A DNA stretch of 64,000 nt from Actinacidiphila sp965342175 (GCF_965342175.1 NZ_CBDRBL010000009.1:1-64000); one strand, 5' to 3'. Counted from the stretch's first letter, positions 9,711-18,002 are shown. Translations and numbers: made by a program. The notes: generated from the letters alone by a model not told the origin.

Positions 9711-9899
9711 CGCCCGTCGTACCCGGTACAGGAAGTCCTGGACGCGCGCCCGGTCGGGCTCGTGCGGGAGCGGGCTGCGCGGTGCGGCGGCCGAGGCCTC
9801 GTCGCGCAGCCGCAGCATCCAGGTTTCCGTCTCGGCCCAGCCGGCCTCGCCTCGCTTGACCGCCAGCAGCCGCTCGCGGTGGTCGCCGACCTCGATGCG
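9609..9899. repeat. tandem duplication, copy 1
   Basis: This 291-bp segment recurs at 9919-10203 (period 310 bp, falling to 304 after a 6-bp gap). It holds the true 3' end of the ADP-ribosylglycohydrolase plus a 3' fragment of the facing nucleotidyltransferase. By eye the nucleotidyltransferase-derived part is roughly 95 percent identical between copies and the hydrolase-derived part only about 85 percent. Confidence 0.9.
9663..9899 (-). pseudogene. 3' fragment of the nucleotidyltransferase (duplicate)
   Basis: The minus strand reads the C-terminal ~75 residues of the 9973-10704 nucleotidyltransferase, ending at its own TAG (9663-9665). The frame is open and changes are conservative (V to A, H to R, T to S, E to Q, F to Y), with a divergent tail. 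It has no start and no catalytic loop, so it is a fragment created by the tandem duplication. Confidence 0.8.
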
Positions 9900-9918
9900 T
9901 TTGCCGGGTGCGCGGTAG

Positions 9919-10014
9919 GGCCTGGCGGCGTGGCCGGATGCCTGGGTGGAGCGGCTCGAGTACCGCGGCGAGCTACTCGCCTTCGGGGTCCTGTGGGACG
10001 GCGTCGGCGGCTGA
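9919..10014 (+). pseudogene. 3' fragment of the ADP-ribosylglycohydrolase (duplicate)
   Basis: Codes for a 31-residue tail (GLAAWPDAWVERLEYRGELL... to TGA 10012-10014) matching the C-terminus of the upstream hydrolase, which has H and D where this copy has Y and G. A two-residue (6-bp) deletion is present. No start codon or upstream domain exists, so it is a duplication remnant overlapping the nucleotidyltransferase 3' end. Confidence 0.85.
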
Positions 10015-10203
10015 CGCCCGTCGTACCCGGAAGAGGAAGTCCTCGACGCGGGCCCGGTCGGGCTCGTGCGGGAGCGGGCTGCGCGGTGCGGCGGCCGTGG
10101 CCTCGTCGTGCAGCCGCAGCATCCAGGTTTCCGTCTCGGCCCAGCCGACCTCGCCCCGCTTGACCGCCAGCAGCCGCTCGCGGTGGTCGCCGACCTCGAT
10201 GCG
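9919..10203. repeat. tandem duplication, copy 2
   Basis: Second copy of the 9609-9899 unit. It holds a remnant of the hydrolase 3' end and the true 3' end of the nucleotidyltransferase. Weak similarity continues a few bases past 10203, matching the 19-bp spacer between the copies. Confidence 0.9.
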
Positions 10204-10704
10204 CAGTTCGCCGGTGCGCAGCAGGTCGCGGGCGCTGATCAGCAGCCGCAGCAGGTGCATGGCGTGCTTCCAGCGGGGCGCACCGTGCGTGCGGACGTCG
10301 GCCTCGAGCTTGCGCAGCTGGGCCGTGGCGTAGCGCGCGAAGCTCTCGTGGACGTGCCGGGAGAGGAAGGCGCCGCGCAGCGCGAGCAGTTCCTTCCCGG
10401 TGTCGTCCGCGTACTCGACGAGGGGGGAGTGGAGGCACTCGAGGATGTTGGGGTTGGCGCGCAGCGCGAGCTCGCAGAACCGCTCCAGCTCCCAGGAGAA
10501 CTGCTCCCGCTCGGGGCCGTCCACATGGGTGGGTGGCTTGTCGAAGCGCCAGAAGAGCGGGGTGGGCGCCACGTACACCCCGCGGCGGTCGGTGTCACTG
10601 CCGTCCGTGGCAAGGCCGAAGGCGCGCGAGCCCATCACACAGGCGTAGACGGTGTGGCGGCGTATGAGGTCGTGGTCGCGCATGGCCGGATCGTACGGGG
10701 TCAC
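9973..10704 (-). CDS. RlaP-like pol-beta-fold nucleotidyltransferase (second copy)
   Basis: The catalytic loop is MGSRAFGLATDGSDTDRRGV near residues 24-43: canonical GS, then SDTD with two metal-binding aspartates. LANPNILECLHSPLVEY-like sequence resembles the NGYVLEQLLSPLV segment of the gene at 7900, so the two are paralogues of the same pol-beta family. 243 aa. GTG 10704 overlaps the stop of the Rieske gene; ATG 10683 is an alternative start. It converges on the hydrolase and its 3' end lies in the duplicated segment. The substrate is unknown. Confidence 0.8.
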   Translation of the reverse strand: MTPYDPAMRDHDLIRRHTVYACVMGSRAFGLATDGSDTDRRGVYVAPTPLFWRFDKPPTHVDGPEREQFSWELERFCELALRANPNILECLHSPLVEYADDTGKELLALRGAFLSRHVHESFARYATAQLRKLEADVRTHGAPRWKHAMHLLRLLISARDLLRTGELRIEVGDHRERLLAVKRGEVGWAETETWMLRLHDEATAAAPRSPLPHEPDRARVEDFLFRVRRASAADAVPQDPEGE

Positions 10705-11132
10705 ACGAGGAAGATCTCGCCGTCCTTCTCGGTGATCGACTCGGCGGGGAGCGGCCTCTCGGCAGGTCCGGCGGCCACCGAGGCGTCGGTGATCCGGAAC
10801 TTGCTGCCGTGGCAGGGGCAGTTGATCGTGCCGTCGGAGACGTTGTTCACAAGGCAGCCCTGGTGGGTGCAGACGGCGGAGAAGGCCTTGAACTCGCCGG
10901 CCTGGGGCTGGGTCACCACGACCTTTCTGTCCGTGATCACCGTGCCGCCGCCCACGGGCACGTCGGCGGTCTTCACCAGCGACTCGCCCTCCGCCTTCGC
11001 CGAGGCCGGCGCGGTGGCCGGATCCGAGGGAGGCGGCGCCGATGTCGCCGCGCCCTGCGGCGCGCTCTCGTCACCGGACTTGCCGCATGCCGCGAGCGCC
11101 GCCGTGGACAGCAGCACCATGCGTCGCTTCAT
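10701..11132 (-). CDS. Rieske [2Fe-2S] lipoprotein
   Basis: A 143-aa exported electron carrier or sensor. The N-terminus MKRRMVLLSTAALAACGKS is a lipoprotein signal with lipobox LAAC, then a Thr/Pro/Ala-rich linker of ~40 residues, then a Rieske domain whose cluster ligands are in CTHQGC (near 98) and CPCHGSKF (near 115). It is not fused to an oxygenase or cytochrome subunit. ATG 11132 has GGGGTGAC upstream; longer readings add a non-signal-like N-terminus. It overlaps the start of the downstream nucleotidyltransferase by 4 bp, so the two are probably co-transcribed, although a functional link is unclear. Confidence 0.9.
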   Translation of the reverse strand: MKRRMVLLSTAALAACGKSGDESAPQGAATSAPPPSDPATAPASAKAEGESLVKTADVPVGGGTVITDRKVVVTQPQAGEFKAFSAVCTHQGCLVNNVSDGTINCPCHGSKFRITDASVAAGPAERPLPAESITEKDGEIFLV

Positions 11133-11384
11133 GTTGTCACCCCGACTGTTCGAAGAACCCCAACGCTGATGTCGGCCGCGGCCGTCGACGCGGTGCGGAC
11201 CAGCCCGCTGCCGACCGGCAGCGGCCGGTCCGGCAGTCGTCCGGCCCGCAGCAGAAGCATCTTTGCGGCGAATGCCCCGAAAACGAAGCACCCGGACAGC
11301 GCGTGCCCGATCACGCGGCCGCTGTACTTCGGACAGCCCAATGGTTGCCGGCCGCGCACGCGGCGGCGGGCCGCGCAGAGGCGT

Positions 11385-11747
11385 TCACGACCACACCGCC
11401 AGCGCCACCGCCCGGCCCTCGGCGTCCCGCCGCACCTCCAGCATCCCGACCACCGCACTGCGGTTGATGCGCCCGTATACGTGCGGGAAGCGGGTCTCCC
11501 GCGGCACCCCGGGCGGCACAGCCGGTTCGGCGTCCTCCCACAGCACACGGGCCTCCAGGGCCTCCTCGTCGATCAGCAGCACCATCAGCGGCCCAGTGGT
11601 GCCCCGGTAGAAGGCGTCGGCGACGGCGAGCGCCACCGACTCGTCGGGCGCGCAGTGCACGAACCCGTCCTCGGCGAGCGACGAGGGCGCGTACGGACGG
11701 TCCGGGTCGCGCAGCCAGTCGTCCAGCGGAACCAGGTGGAAGATCAT
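11385..11747 (-). CDS. DUF952 family protein
   Basis: 120-aa protein starting MIFHLVPLDDWLRDPDRPY with the DUF952 hallmarks DGFVHCAPDESV and FPHVYGRINRSAV. The family is widespread, small and cytosolic, with no established reaction; the His pairs are conserved. It is divergent from the chorismate mutase gene, leaving 118 bp between them. The 252 bp between it and the Rieske gene contain no gene or clear signal that I can see. Confidence 0.85.
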   Translation of the reverse strand: MIFHLVPLDDWLRDPDRPYAPSSLAEDGFVHCAPDESVALAVADAFYRGTTGPLMVLLIDEEALEARVLWEDAEPAVPPGVPRETRFPHVYGRINRSAVVGMLEVRRDAEGRAVALAVWS

Positions 11748-11865
11748 GCTTCATGGTGTACCGCGGCGCCCCTCGCGTCTCGCAGGGCGGGCGTGTCCAC
11801 CGCACCCCGTCCACCGCGACTACGCTGACCAGGTACGTGTGCGCAGCAACACAGGGAGCGAAGAC

Positions 11866-12228
11866 GTGGCGGTACGAGCGGTCCGCGGAGCCGTGCAGCT
11901 GGAGCGCGACGATGCGGAGCACATGCACGAGCGGGTCGCCGAGCTGATCACCGCCATCCTGGAGCGCAACGGCCTCGCGGTGGACGATCTGATCAGCATG
12001 TGGTTCACCGCCACCCCGGATCTGCACAGCGACTTCCCGGCGGTCGCCGCGCGCAAGCTCGGCATCACCGATGTCCCGCTGATCTGCGCGCAGGAACTCG
12101 ACATCACCGGCGCGATGCCGCGGGTCGTGCGCATCCTGGCCCACGTCGAGTCCCCACTGCCCAAGGAGGAGATCGCCCACGTCTACCTCGGCGCCGCGGC
12201 AGCCCTCCGCAAGGACATCGCCCAGTGA
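11866..12228 (+). CDS. aroH: chorismate mutase, AroH class
   Basis: Converts chorismate to prephenate for phenylalanine and tyrosine synthesis. At 120 residues it has the AroH trimer layout: RAVRGAVQLERD at the N-terminus, LICAQELDITGAMPRVVRIL with the Cys, Glu and Arg active-site residues, and HVYLGAAAALRKD near the end. GTG 11866 follows GGGAGCG at good spacing. Its stop overlaps the tyrA start (GTGA), placing the next two steps of tyrosine synthesis under coupled translation. Confidence 0.92.
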   Translation: MAVRAVRGAVQLERDDAEHMHERVAELITAILERNGLAVDDLISMWFTATPDLHSDFPAVAARKLGITDVPLICAQELDITGAMPRVVRILAHVESPLPKEEIAHVYLGAAAALRKDIAQ

Positions 12229-13310
12229 GGACCGCCCTCGTCATCGGCACCGGCCTCATCGGCACCTCCGCCGCCCTCGCGCTCGCGGCGCGCGGCGTCG
12301 AGGTGCACCTGGAGGACCATGACCCCGCCGAGGCGCGCACCGCCGCCGCGCTCGGCGCGGGCACCGACGAGCCCCCGTCCGGCCGGGTCGACCTGGCGAT
12401 CGTCGCCGTGCCGCCGGCCCACGTCGCCGCGACCGTCGCCGACGCCCAGCGCCGCGGGGTCGCCCGCGGCTACCTCGACGTCGCCAGCGTCAAGGCGGGA
12501 CCGCGCCGCGCCCTGGAGGCGCTCGGCTGCGACCTGACCTCGTACATCGGCACCCATCCCATGGCGGGCCGCGAGCGCTCCGGCCCGCTGGCCGCGACCG
12601 CCGACCTCTTCGAGGGCCGCCCCTGGGTGCTCACCCCGACCCCGGTCACCGACACCGAGGTGCTCAACCTCGCCCTGGAGCTGGTCGCGCTCTGCCGCGC
12701 CGTCCCGGTCGTCATGGACGCCGACGCCCACGACCGCGCCGTCGCCCTCGTCTCGCACACCCCGCAGCTCGTCTCCAGCATGGTCGCGGCGCGCCTGCAG
12801 CACGCCGAGGACAGCACGGTGCGTCTGTGCGGCCAGGGCATCCGCGACGTCACCAGGGTCGCGGGCTCCCAGCCCGGCATGTGGATCGACATCCTCTCCG
12901 CCAACCCGGGCCCGGTCGCCGACGTCCTCGCCGACATCGCCGCCGACCTGACCGAGACCGTCGCGTCCCTGCGGGCCCTGCAGTCCGCGGACGACGCGAA
13001 GCGCCTCGACGGCGCCGCCGGTATCGAGGACCTCCTGCGCCGCGGCAACGCCGGCCGGGCCAAGGTCCCGGGCAAGCACGGTTCGGCTCCCAAGACCTAC
13101 GAGGTTGTGGCCGTCCTCATCGGCGACCAGCCCGGGGAGCTCGCGCGGCTCTTCGCGGACGCCGGGGCGGCGGGGGTCAACATCGAGGACGTGCGCATCG
13201 AGCACTCGACGGGGCAGCAGGCGGGTCTCGTGCAGCTGATGGTGGAGCCGGCCGCGGCCGCGCGCCTGTCGGCGGCGCTGCGGGAGCGCGGCTGGTCGCT
13301 GCGCGCCTGA
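12225..13310 (+). CDS. tyrA: prephenate dehydrogenase with C-terminal ACT domain
   Basis: Oxidative decarboxylation of prephenate (or arogenate) to the tyrosine precursor with NAD(P)+. The dinucleotide loop VIGTGLIGTSAALAL is at the extreme N-terminus, THPMAGRERSGP near residue 106 holds the catalytic His, and the last ~75 residues (VVAVLIGDQPGELARLFAD) form an ACT domain that typically gives tyrosine feedback. 361 aa, complete. It is coupled to aroH upstream. Confidence 0.95.
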   Translation: MRTALVIGTGLIGTSAALALAARGVEVHLEDHDPAEARTAAALGAGTDEPPSGRVDLAIVAVPPAHVAATVADAQRRGVARGYLDVASVKAGPRRALEALGCDLTSYIGTHPMAGRERSGPLAATADLFEGRPWVLTPTPVTDTEVLNLALELVALCRAVPVVMDADAHDRAVALVSHTPQLVSSMVAARLQHAEDSTVRLCGQGIRDVTRVAGSQPGMWIDILSANPGPVADVLADIAADLTETVASLRALQSADDAKRLDGAAGIEDLLRRGNAGRAKVPGKHGSAPKTYEVVAVLIGDQPGELARLFADAGAAGVNIEDVRIEHSTGQQAGLVQLMVEPAAAARLSAALRERGWSLRA

Positions 13311-13525
13311 GGGGCGGTGGACGGGGCCGGGCGAAGTGAGCGGGGCGCGGCGCCGGCCCCGGGCACGGCAGGGGCGTGCGTGGGCCGGCCGGGACAGGTC
13401 ACCGCGCGCAGAGGCGGGGTCGGCGCATTCGCGGTACAGAGCCGAATGGGTGGGCCGGTAACCTTGTGGGGATGGCATCGTGCCAGCCGTGTACCTGTTC
13501 CACGCACAAGGAAGGTCCCCCGACT

Positions 13526-14215
13526 GTGTCGAATCCGGTGATCGTCGCGATCGACGGCCCCTCGGGCACTGGCAAGTCCAGCACTTCGAAGGCGGTCGCG
13601 GCCAAGCTCGGCCTGAGCTACCTGGACACCGGCGCGCAGTACAGGGCGATGACCTGGTGGATGCTGAGCAACGGCGTCGACGTGAACGACGCGGCAGCCG
13701 TCGCCACCGCCGCGGAGAAGCCGGTGCTCGTCTCCGGGTCCGACCCGGCGGCGCCGACGATCACCGTGGACGGCGTGGACGCCTCCGGCCCGATCCGCTC
13801 CCAGGAGGTCACCGCGGCGGTCAGCGCCGTCAGCGCGGTGCCGGAGGTGCGCACCCGGCTGGTCGGGCTGCAGCGCGACGCGGCCGCCGCCGCGCCGGCC
13901 GGGATCGTCGTCGAGGGCCGGGACATCGGCACCACCGTGCTGCCTGACGCCACCGTGAAGATCTTCCTCACGGCCTCCCCGGAGGCCCGGGCCGCCCGCC
14001 GCGGCGGCGAGCTGAAGGCCGCCGGCAGCGCCCAGGTCGATCTCGCGGCGACCCGGGAGGCCCTGGTGCGGCGCGACGCGGCCGACTCCGGACGCAAGAC
14101 CTCCCCGCTGGCCAAGGCCGACGACGCCATAGAGGTCGACACCAGTGACCTCACCCTCGACCAGGTCATCGAGACCGTCGTCACCCTGATCGAGGAGAAG
14201 CGAGCCGGTTCGTGA
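13526..14215 (+). CDS. cmk: cytidylate kinase
   Basis: Phosphorylates CMP and dCMP with ATP. The P-loop AIDGPSGTGKSST is at residues 6-18, SYLDTGAQYRAMTWW is the CMP-binding segment, and GRDIGTTVLPDA the family signature. GTG 13526 is preceded by GGAAGG; an in-frame ATG at 13472 would add 18 Cys-containing residues not usual in the family. 229 aa. The stop overlaps the acyltransferase start (GTGA). The 215-bp gap after tyrA shows no clear gene. Confidence 0.95.
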   Translation: MSNPVIVAIDGPSGTGKSSTSKAVAAKLGLSYLDTGAQYRAMTWWMLSNGVDVNDAAAVATAAEKPVLVSGSDPAAPTITVDGVDASGPIRSQEVTAAVSAVSAVPEVRTRLVGLQRDAAAAAPAGIVVEGRDIGTTVLPDATVKIFLTASPEARAARRGGELKAAGSAQVDLAATREALVRRDAADSGRKTSPLAKADDAIEVDTSDLTLDQVIETVVTLIEEKRAGS

Positions 14216-14871
14216 GCGACACCTCCGCGGTTCCGGGGCCCAAGGGCGCGGCTGTCGGCCGCCGCCTCGGCATCGGGATCATCAACAGCCTCTGGCGCCC
14301 CCGGGTGCTCGGCGCCTGGCGGCTGCCCGCCACCGGGCCTGTGATCCTCGCCGTGAACCACTCGCACTACGTGGACGGGCCGGTGCTCATGGGCACCAGC
14401 CCGCGTCCCGTGCACTTCCTGATCAAGAAGGAGGCGTTCATCGGGCCGCTGGACCCGTTCCTGCGTGGGATCGGCCAGCTCCCGGTGGACCGCAAGAGCA
14501 CCGATCGCGCCGCGGTGACCAGCGCGCTCGGCGTGCTGGAGCGCGGCGGGGTCCTCGGCATCTTCCCCGAGGGCACCCGCGGCGAGGGCGACTTCGCCGA
14601 CCTGCGGGCGGGCCTGGCGTACTTCGCGGTGCGCTCCGGCGCGCCCATAGTGCCGGTCGCGGTCCTCGGCACATCCCGGCCGGGACGGCTGATCCGCGGC
14701 CTGCCGCCGGTGCGCGGCCGGGTCGACATCGTCTTCGGCGACCCCTTCGACGCCGGCGACGGCACCGGGCGCCGTACCCGTACGGCGCTGGACGCCGCCA
14801 CCGTGCGCATCCAGAAGCACCTCACCGGCCACCTCGAGTACGCCCGGCGCACCACGGGCCGCACCTCCTAG
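14212..14871 (+). CDS. PlsC-like 1-acylglycerol-3-phosphate acyltransferase
   Basis: Transfers an acyl group to lysophosphatidate or a related acceptor at the inner membrane face. HX4D box NHSHYVD is near residue 47, the glycerophosphate-binding FPEGTRGEG near residue 120, and PIVPVAVLGTSRP near 148. 219 aa, without extra domains. It is translationally coupled to cmk and followed by der, the common actinobacterial cmk-plsC-der order. The exact acceptor is not determinable from sequence. Confidence 0.88.
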   Translation: MSDTSAVPGPKGAAVGRRLGIGIINSLWRPRVLGAWRLPATGPVILAVNHSHYVDGPVLMGTSPRPVHFLIKKEAFIGPLDPFLRGIGQLPVDRKSTDRAAVTSALGVLERGGVLGIFPEGTRGEGDFADLRAGLAYFAVRSGAPIVPVAVLGTSRPGRLIRGLPPVRGRVDIVFGDPFDAGDGTGRRTRTALDAATVRIQKHLTGHLEYARRTTGRTS

Positions 14872-14937
14872 CGGCGGCCTGATCCACACTGGGGCGTGCA
14901 AGCCCCCGCACATCTGACGATCGACGGAGAAGCTTTC

Positions 14938-16395
14938 ATGGACATCGAGAACGAGTACGGCGAAGTCGGCGCGCTCGACGACGCCGAGTACGCCGAGTTC
15001 ATGGAGCTCGCCGCCGAGGAGGGCTTCGACCTCGACGAGGTCGCGGGCGACCTCGCGGCAGCGGGTCATGGCCCGCTGCCGGTCGTCGCGGTCGTCGGCC
15101 GCCCGAACGTCGGCAAGTCGACTCTGGTGAACCGGATCATCGGCCGCCGTGAGGCGGTCGTCGAGGACCGCCCCGGCGTCACCCGCGACCGTGTCACGTA
15201 CGAGGCCGACTGGAACGGCCGCCGCTTCAAGATCGTCGACACCGGCGGCTGGGAGCAGGACGTACTCGGCATCGACGCGTCCGTGGCGGCGCAGGCCGAG
15301 TTCGCGATCGACGCCGCCGACGCCGTGGTCTTCGTGGTGGACGCCACGGTCGGCGCGACCGACACCGACGAGGCCGTCGTCAGGCTGCTCCGCAAGGCGG
15401 GGAAGCCGGTCGTGCTGTGCGCCAACAAGGTCGACGGCCCCTCGGGCGAGGCGGACGCCGCCATGCTGTGGAACCTCGGCCTCGGCGAGCCCTTCCCCGT
15501 CTCGTCGCTGCACGGCCGCGGCACCGGCGACCTGCTGGACGCGATGCTGGAGGCGCTGCCCGACGCGCCGATGCAGTCCTTCGCGAACACCGTCGGCGGC
15601 CCGCGCCGGGTCGCGCTGATCGGCCGCCCGAACGTCGGCAAGTCCTCGCTGCTGAACAAGGTGGCCGGCGAGGAGCGCGTCGTCGTCAACGAACTGGCCG
15701 GCACGACCCGCGACCCGGTCGACGAGCTCATCGAGCTCGGCGGCAAGACCTGGAAGTTCGTGGACACCGCGGGCATCCGCCGCCGGGTCCACCTCCAGGA
15801 GGGCGCCGACTACTACGCCTCGCTGCGCACCGCGGCCGCCCTGGAGAAGGCGGAGGTCGCCGTCGTCCTGATCGACGCCGGAGAGACGCTCGCGGAGCAG
15901 GACACCCGCATCATCTCGATGGCGGTCGAGGCGGGCCGCGCCATCGTCATCGCCTACAACAAGTGGGACCTGCTGGACGAGGAGCGGCGCTACTACCTCG
16001 AGCGCGAGATCGAGAAGGACCTCGTGCAGGTCCAGTGGGCGCCCCGGGTGAACGTCTCGGCCCGTACCGGCCGCCACATGGAGAAGCTGGTCCCGGCCAT
16101 CGAGACCGCCCTGGCGGGCTGGGAGACCCGGGTACCCACCGGCCGCCTCAACGCCTTCCTGGGCGAGCTCGTGGCCGCCCACCCGCACCCGATCCGCGGC
16201 GGCAAGCAGCCCCGCATCCTCTTCGGCACCCAGGCCGGCACCAAGCCCCCGCGCTTCGTGCTCTTCGCCTCCGGCTTCCTGGAGGCCGGCTACCGCCGCT
16301 TCATCGAGCGCCGGCTGCGCGAGGAGTTCGGGTTCGCGGGGACGCCGATCCAGGTGTCGGTCCGGGTGCGGGAGAAGCGCGGACGCAAGAAGTAG
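14938..16395 (+). CDS. der: ribosome-assembly GTPase Der (EngA)
   Basis: Tandem-GTPase needed for 50S ribosome assembly. Two G-domains are visible: GRPNVGKSTL (near residue 53) with DTGGWE and NKVDG, and GRPNVGKSSL (near 234) with DTAGIRRR and NKWDLL, followed by the KH-like C-domain ending KRGRKK. An acidic N-terminal extension of ~40 residues (rich in D/E) precedes the first G domain, as in other actinobacteria. ATG 14938 has GACGGAGA eight bases upstream; GTG 14896 is less likely. Confidence 0.97.
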   Translation: MDIENEYGEVGALDDAEYAEFMELAAEEGFDLDEVAGDLAAAGHGPLPVVAVVGRPNVGKSTLVNRIIGRREAVVEDRPGVTRDRVTYEADWNGRRFKIVDTGGWEQDVLGIDASVAAQAEFAIDAADAVVFVVDATVGATDTDEAVVRLLRKAGKPVVLCANKVDGPSGEADAAMLWNLGLGEPFPVSSLHGRGTGDLLDAMLEALPDAPMQSFANTVGGPRRVALIGRPNVGKSSLLNKVAGEERVVVNELAGTTRDPVDELIELGGKTWKFVDTAGIRRRVHLQEGADYYASLRTAAALEKAEVAVVLIDAGETLAEQDTRIISMAVEAGRAIVIAYNKWDLLDEERRYYLEREIEKDLVQVQWAPRVNVSARTGRHMEKLVPAIETALAGWETRVPTGRLNAFLGELVAAHPHPIRGGKQPRILFGTQAGTKPPRFVLFASGFLEAGYRRFIERRLREEFGFAGTPIQVSVRVREKRGRKK

Positions 16396-16416
16396 CTTTT
16401 CCGGGTCCGGACATGG

Positions 16417-16463
16417 AGCCGCCCGCCGGGCCGCCTCCTCGGAGGCAGTCCCGGCGGGCGGCT
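16417..16463. terminator. bidirectional terminator between der and the facing gene
   Basis: Arms AGCCGCCCGCCGGG (16417-16430) and CCCGGCGGGCGGCT (16450-16463) are exact 14-bp complements. The enclosed 19 nt themselves fold (GCCTCC-TC-GGAGGC), giving one long bulged hairpin between convergent genes. Confidence 0.85.
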
Positions 16464-16487
16464 GTTCGCGCGGGGCGAGCGGTCAGA

Positions 16488-16784
16488 TCAGAGCCCGCCG
16501 TGCATGCGGTTCTCGGCCAACCCCGGGGGAAGCGCGGGCAGGTCGCCGCGATGGCGGCCGGAGCGGTAGGCGGAGTTGGCGCCGCCGCGGTCGGCGAACC
16601 CGTTGAACTGCAGGTCCTCCTCGCCGGTGCGGTCGCCGGGGAGGGTGCGGAAGAGCCTGCGGTACTCGGAGTAGAGCGCGTCGTAGATCGGCGTGCCTTC
16701 ACGCGCGGACGCCTCCTGCGCGGTGCGCATGGGAGGGATGGGGCTGCGGTACTGGGCTCGTGAGGAAGCGTCAAAGGTGTGCAC
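16488..16784 (-). CDS. conserved hypothetical protein next to der
   Basis: 98-aa soluble protein without a recognised domain. Its centre (GTPIYDALYSEYRRLFRTLP, then GDRTGEEDL) has an ordered, conserved look, while the C-terminal third is Gly/Arg-rich. It converges on der across a shared terminator. GTG 16784 and ATG 16730 are both possible starts, neither with a good Shine-Dalgarno. No function can be proposed. Confidence 0.65.
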   Translation of the reverse strand: MHTFDASSRAQYRSPIPPMRTAQEASAREGTPIYDALYSEYRRLFRTLPGDRTGEEDLQFNGFADRGGANSAYRSGRHRGDLPALPPGLAENRMHGGL

Positions 16785-16855
16785 GTCGTGGCAACGAGCG
16801 GCTCAGCTGCGGGGATGCGGGTCGGGCGGATGAATCACGCATATGCACCGCCACG

Positions 16856-16895
16856 CGCAGAAGGCGCGTACGGTCGGCCGTACGCGCCTTCTGCG
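16856..16895 (-). terminator. terminator of the 16909-17682 gene
   Basis: Perfect 18-bp stem CGCAGAAGGCGCGTACGG / CCGTACGCGCCTTCTGCG with TCGG tetraloop, 13 bp past the stop of the minus-strand gene. Confidence 0.88.
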
Positions 16896-16908
16896 TGAGC
16901 CGGGGCCG

Positions 16909-17682
16909 TCAGGTCCCGGAGAGGGGCATCGTCGCCGCGACGAGGAGTCCGCGCCCGCAGGCGCGCTCGAGAGCGTCGCGCAGCAGGTCCTCGCGGGGCT
17001 GCTGGCCGATGGTGCCGTACGGGGCGGCGTACACGTACACCGCGTTGGACCTGTTGACCGCCTGGCGCCAGCCCTCGCTGACCGCGAGCGGCTGGTGCGC
17101 CTGCCACCACGCCCCGGCGTTGCCGGGCTGCAGGATGGCGTGCAGCTGCCCCATGGCCAGCAGGACGGACCAGCCGGGCAGCGGGGAGGGCGGTGTGGAG
17201 AGGTCGTTCACGGGGAGGAAGCCCTGCTCGATGAGGATCGGCAGGAAGTCGTCGCCGGGGCCGTCGTGCCCCGGGCGGGCGATCGGACCAGTGGGTTCGA
17301 TGACGAGGGCCGGGCACACCTCCTCCTTGAGGAGGATGAGGCCGCAGGTGATGCCGAGCACCGCCTGGCGCGGCGCGGCGGCCGCGGTGGCGGCTCCGGC
17401 CGTCTCCTCGACGGCCATGCTCTGCACGGCGCCCTGCAGTTGCTCCTCCGGTACCGGCACGACCTGGGAGGGGATGCAGGTCGCGTGGGCGAAGGCCAGC
17501 ACGGCCGTCTCCTCGCCGACGAACAGCACGGTGCTGGTGCGCTCCGTGGCGGTGTCCCCCGGAGTACGGCAGGAGGTGCAGTCGTACGTGCCGGGCGCGC
17601 TGACGCCGGCCAGCAGGCGTGCCGCCTCCTCATCGCCGATCTCGGCTCGTACCTCGTCGCTGACGTCGAGCATGGGCGGCAC
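16909..17682 (-). CDS. conserved hypothetical protein with a CxxC pair
   Basis: 257-aa soluble protein, family unknown to me. Near the N-terminus it has YDCTSCRTPGD, a CxxC pair that could bind zinc or sit in a redox site; the rest mixes Val/Ala-rich strands with helices and includes PILIEQGFLPVND and a Trp-rich AWWQAHQPL stretch. GTG 17682 is fixed by AAGGAGGC six to eight bases upstream; the longer reading from 17772 would skip this site. It is transcribed divergently from rpfA across a 536-bp gap and ends at a very strong terminator. Confidence 0.72.
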   Translation of the reverse strand: MPPMLDVSDEVRAEIGDEEAARLLAGVSAPGTYDCTSCRTPGDTATERTSTVLFVGEETAVLAFAHATCIPSQVVPVPEEQLQGAVQSMAVEETAGAATAAAAPRQAVLGITCGLILLKEEVCPALVIEPTGPIARPGHDGPGDDFLPILIEQGFLPVNDLSTPPSPLPGWSVLLAMGQLHAILQPGNAGAWWQAHQPLAVSEGWRQAVNRSNAVYVYAAPYGTIGQQPREDLLRDALERACGRGLLVAATMPLSGT

Positions 17683-17757
17683 TGAAGCCTCCTTGGGAAT
17701 GACGGCTAAGAGCTCCTTTGCCGAGCCTCGCCCGGCACACAGTGACAACGGCCGATC

Positions 17758-17773
17758 TGTGGCGGGAGTCACG
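17758..17773. promoter_or_regulatory. weak Crp-like site
   Basis: TGTGG-CGGGAG-TCACG matches 8 of the 10 defined bases of the Crp consensus TGTGA-N6-TCACA. It lies about 76 bp upstream of the minus-strand gene at 17682 and about 230 bp upstream of the rpfA promoter. Crp control of rpfA is known in Streptomyces, but a two-mismatch match this far away is only suggestive. Confidence 0.25.
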
Positions 17774-18002
17774 GCCTACTTGGCGCGTGCTCGCACGTCC
17801 GCCTGCGGAGAGTGAGCGGAGGCGCGTAGCCGATCACTCCCCGTCCCACCTTTCACCCCGCGATGCCCATGCGCCTATGAGACGGATCACATGGTGCATA
17901 TGCGCTGTACGGACATGCCGTAAAAAGCGCCATCAATCCACTGTCCGGAATAGGACTTTACTTCCGGTAACCGGCAACTGGCCTGCGACGCAAGGCACAT
18001 GC

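Noticed and set aside
9290..10438. Long minus-strand frame over the hydrolase and duplication
   Set aside because: It is antisense to real coding sequence with Arg/Pro/Ala-rich shadow composition.
13311..13525. Possible terminator between tyrA and cmk (GGGGCCGG with CCGGCCCC)
   Set aside because: The arms are only 8 bp, far apart and interrupted by other GC-rich complementarity; not convincing.
13618..16188. 856-codon minus-strand frame over cmk, plsC-like and der
   Set aside because: Shadow of three well-supported plus-strand genes; no coherent motifs.
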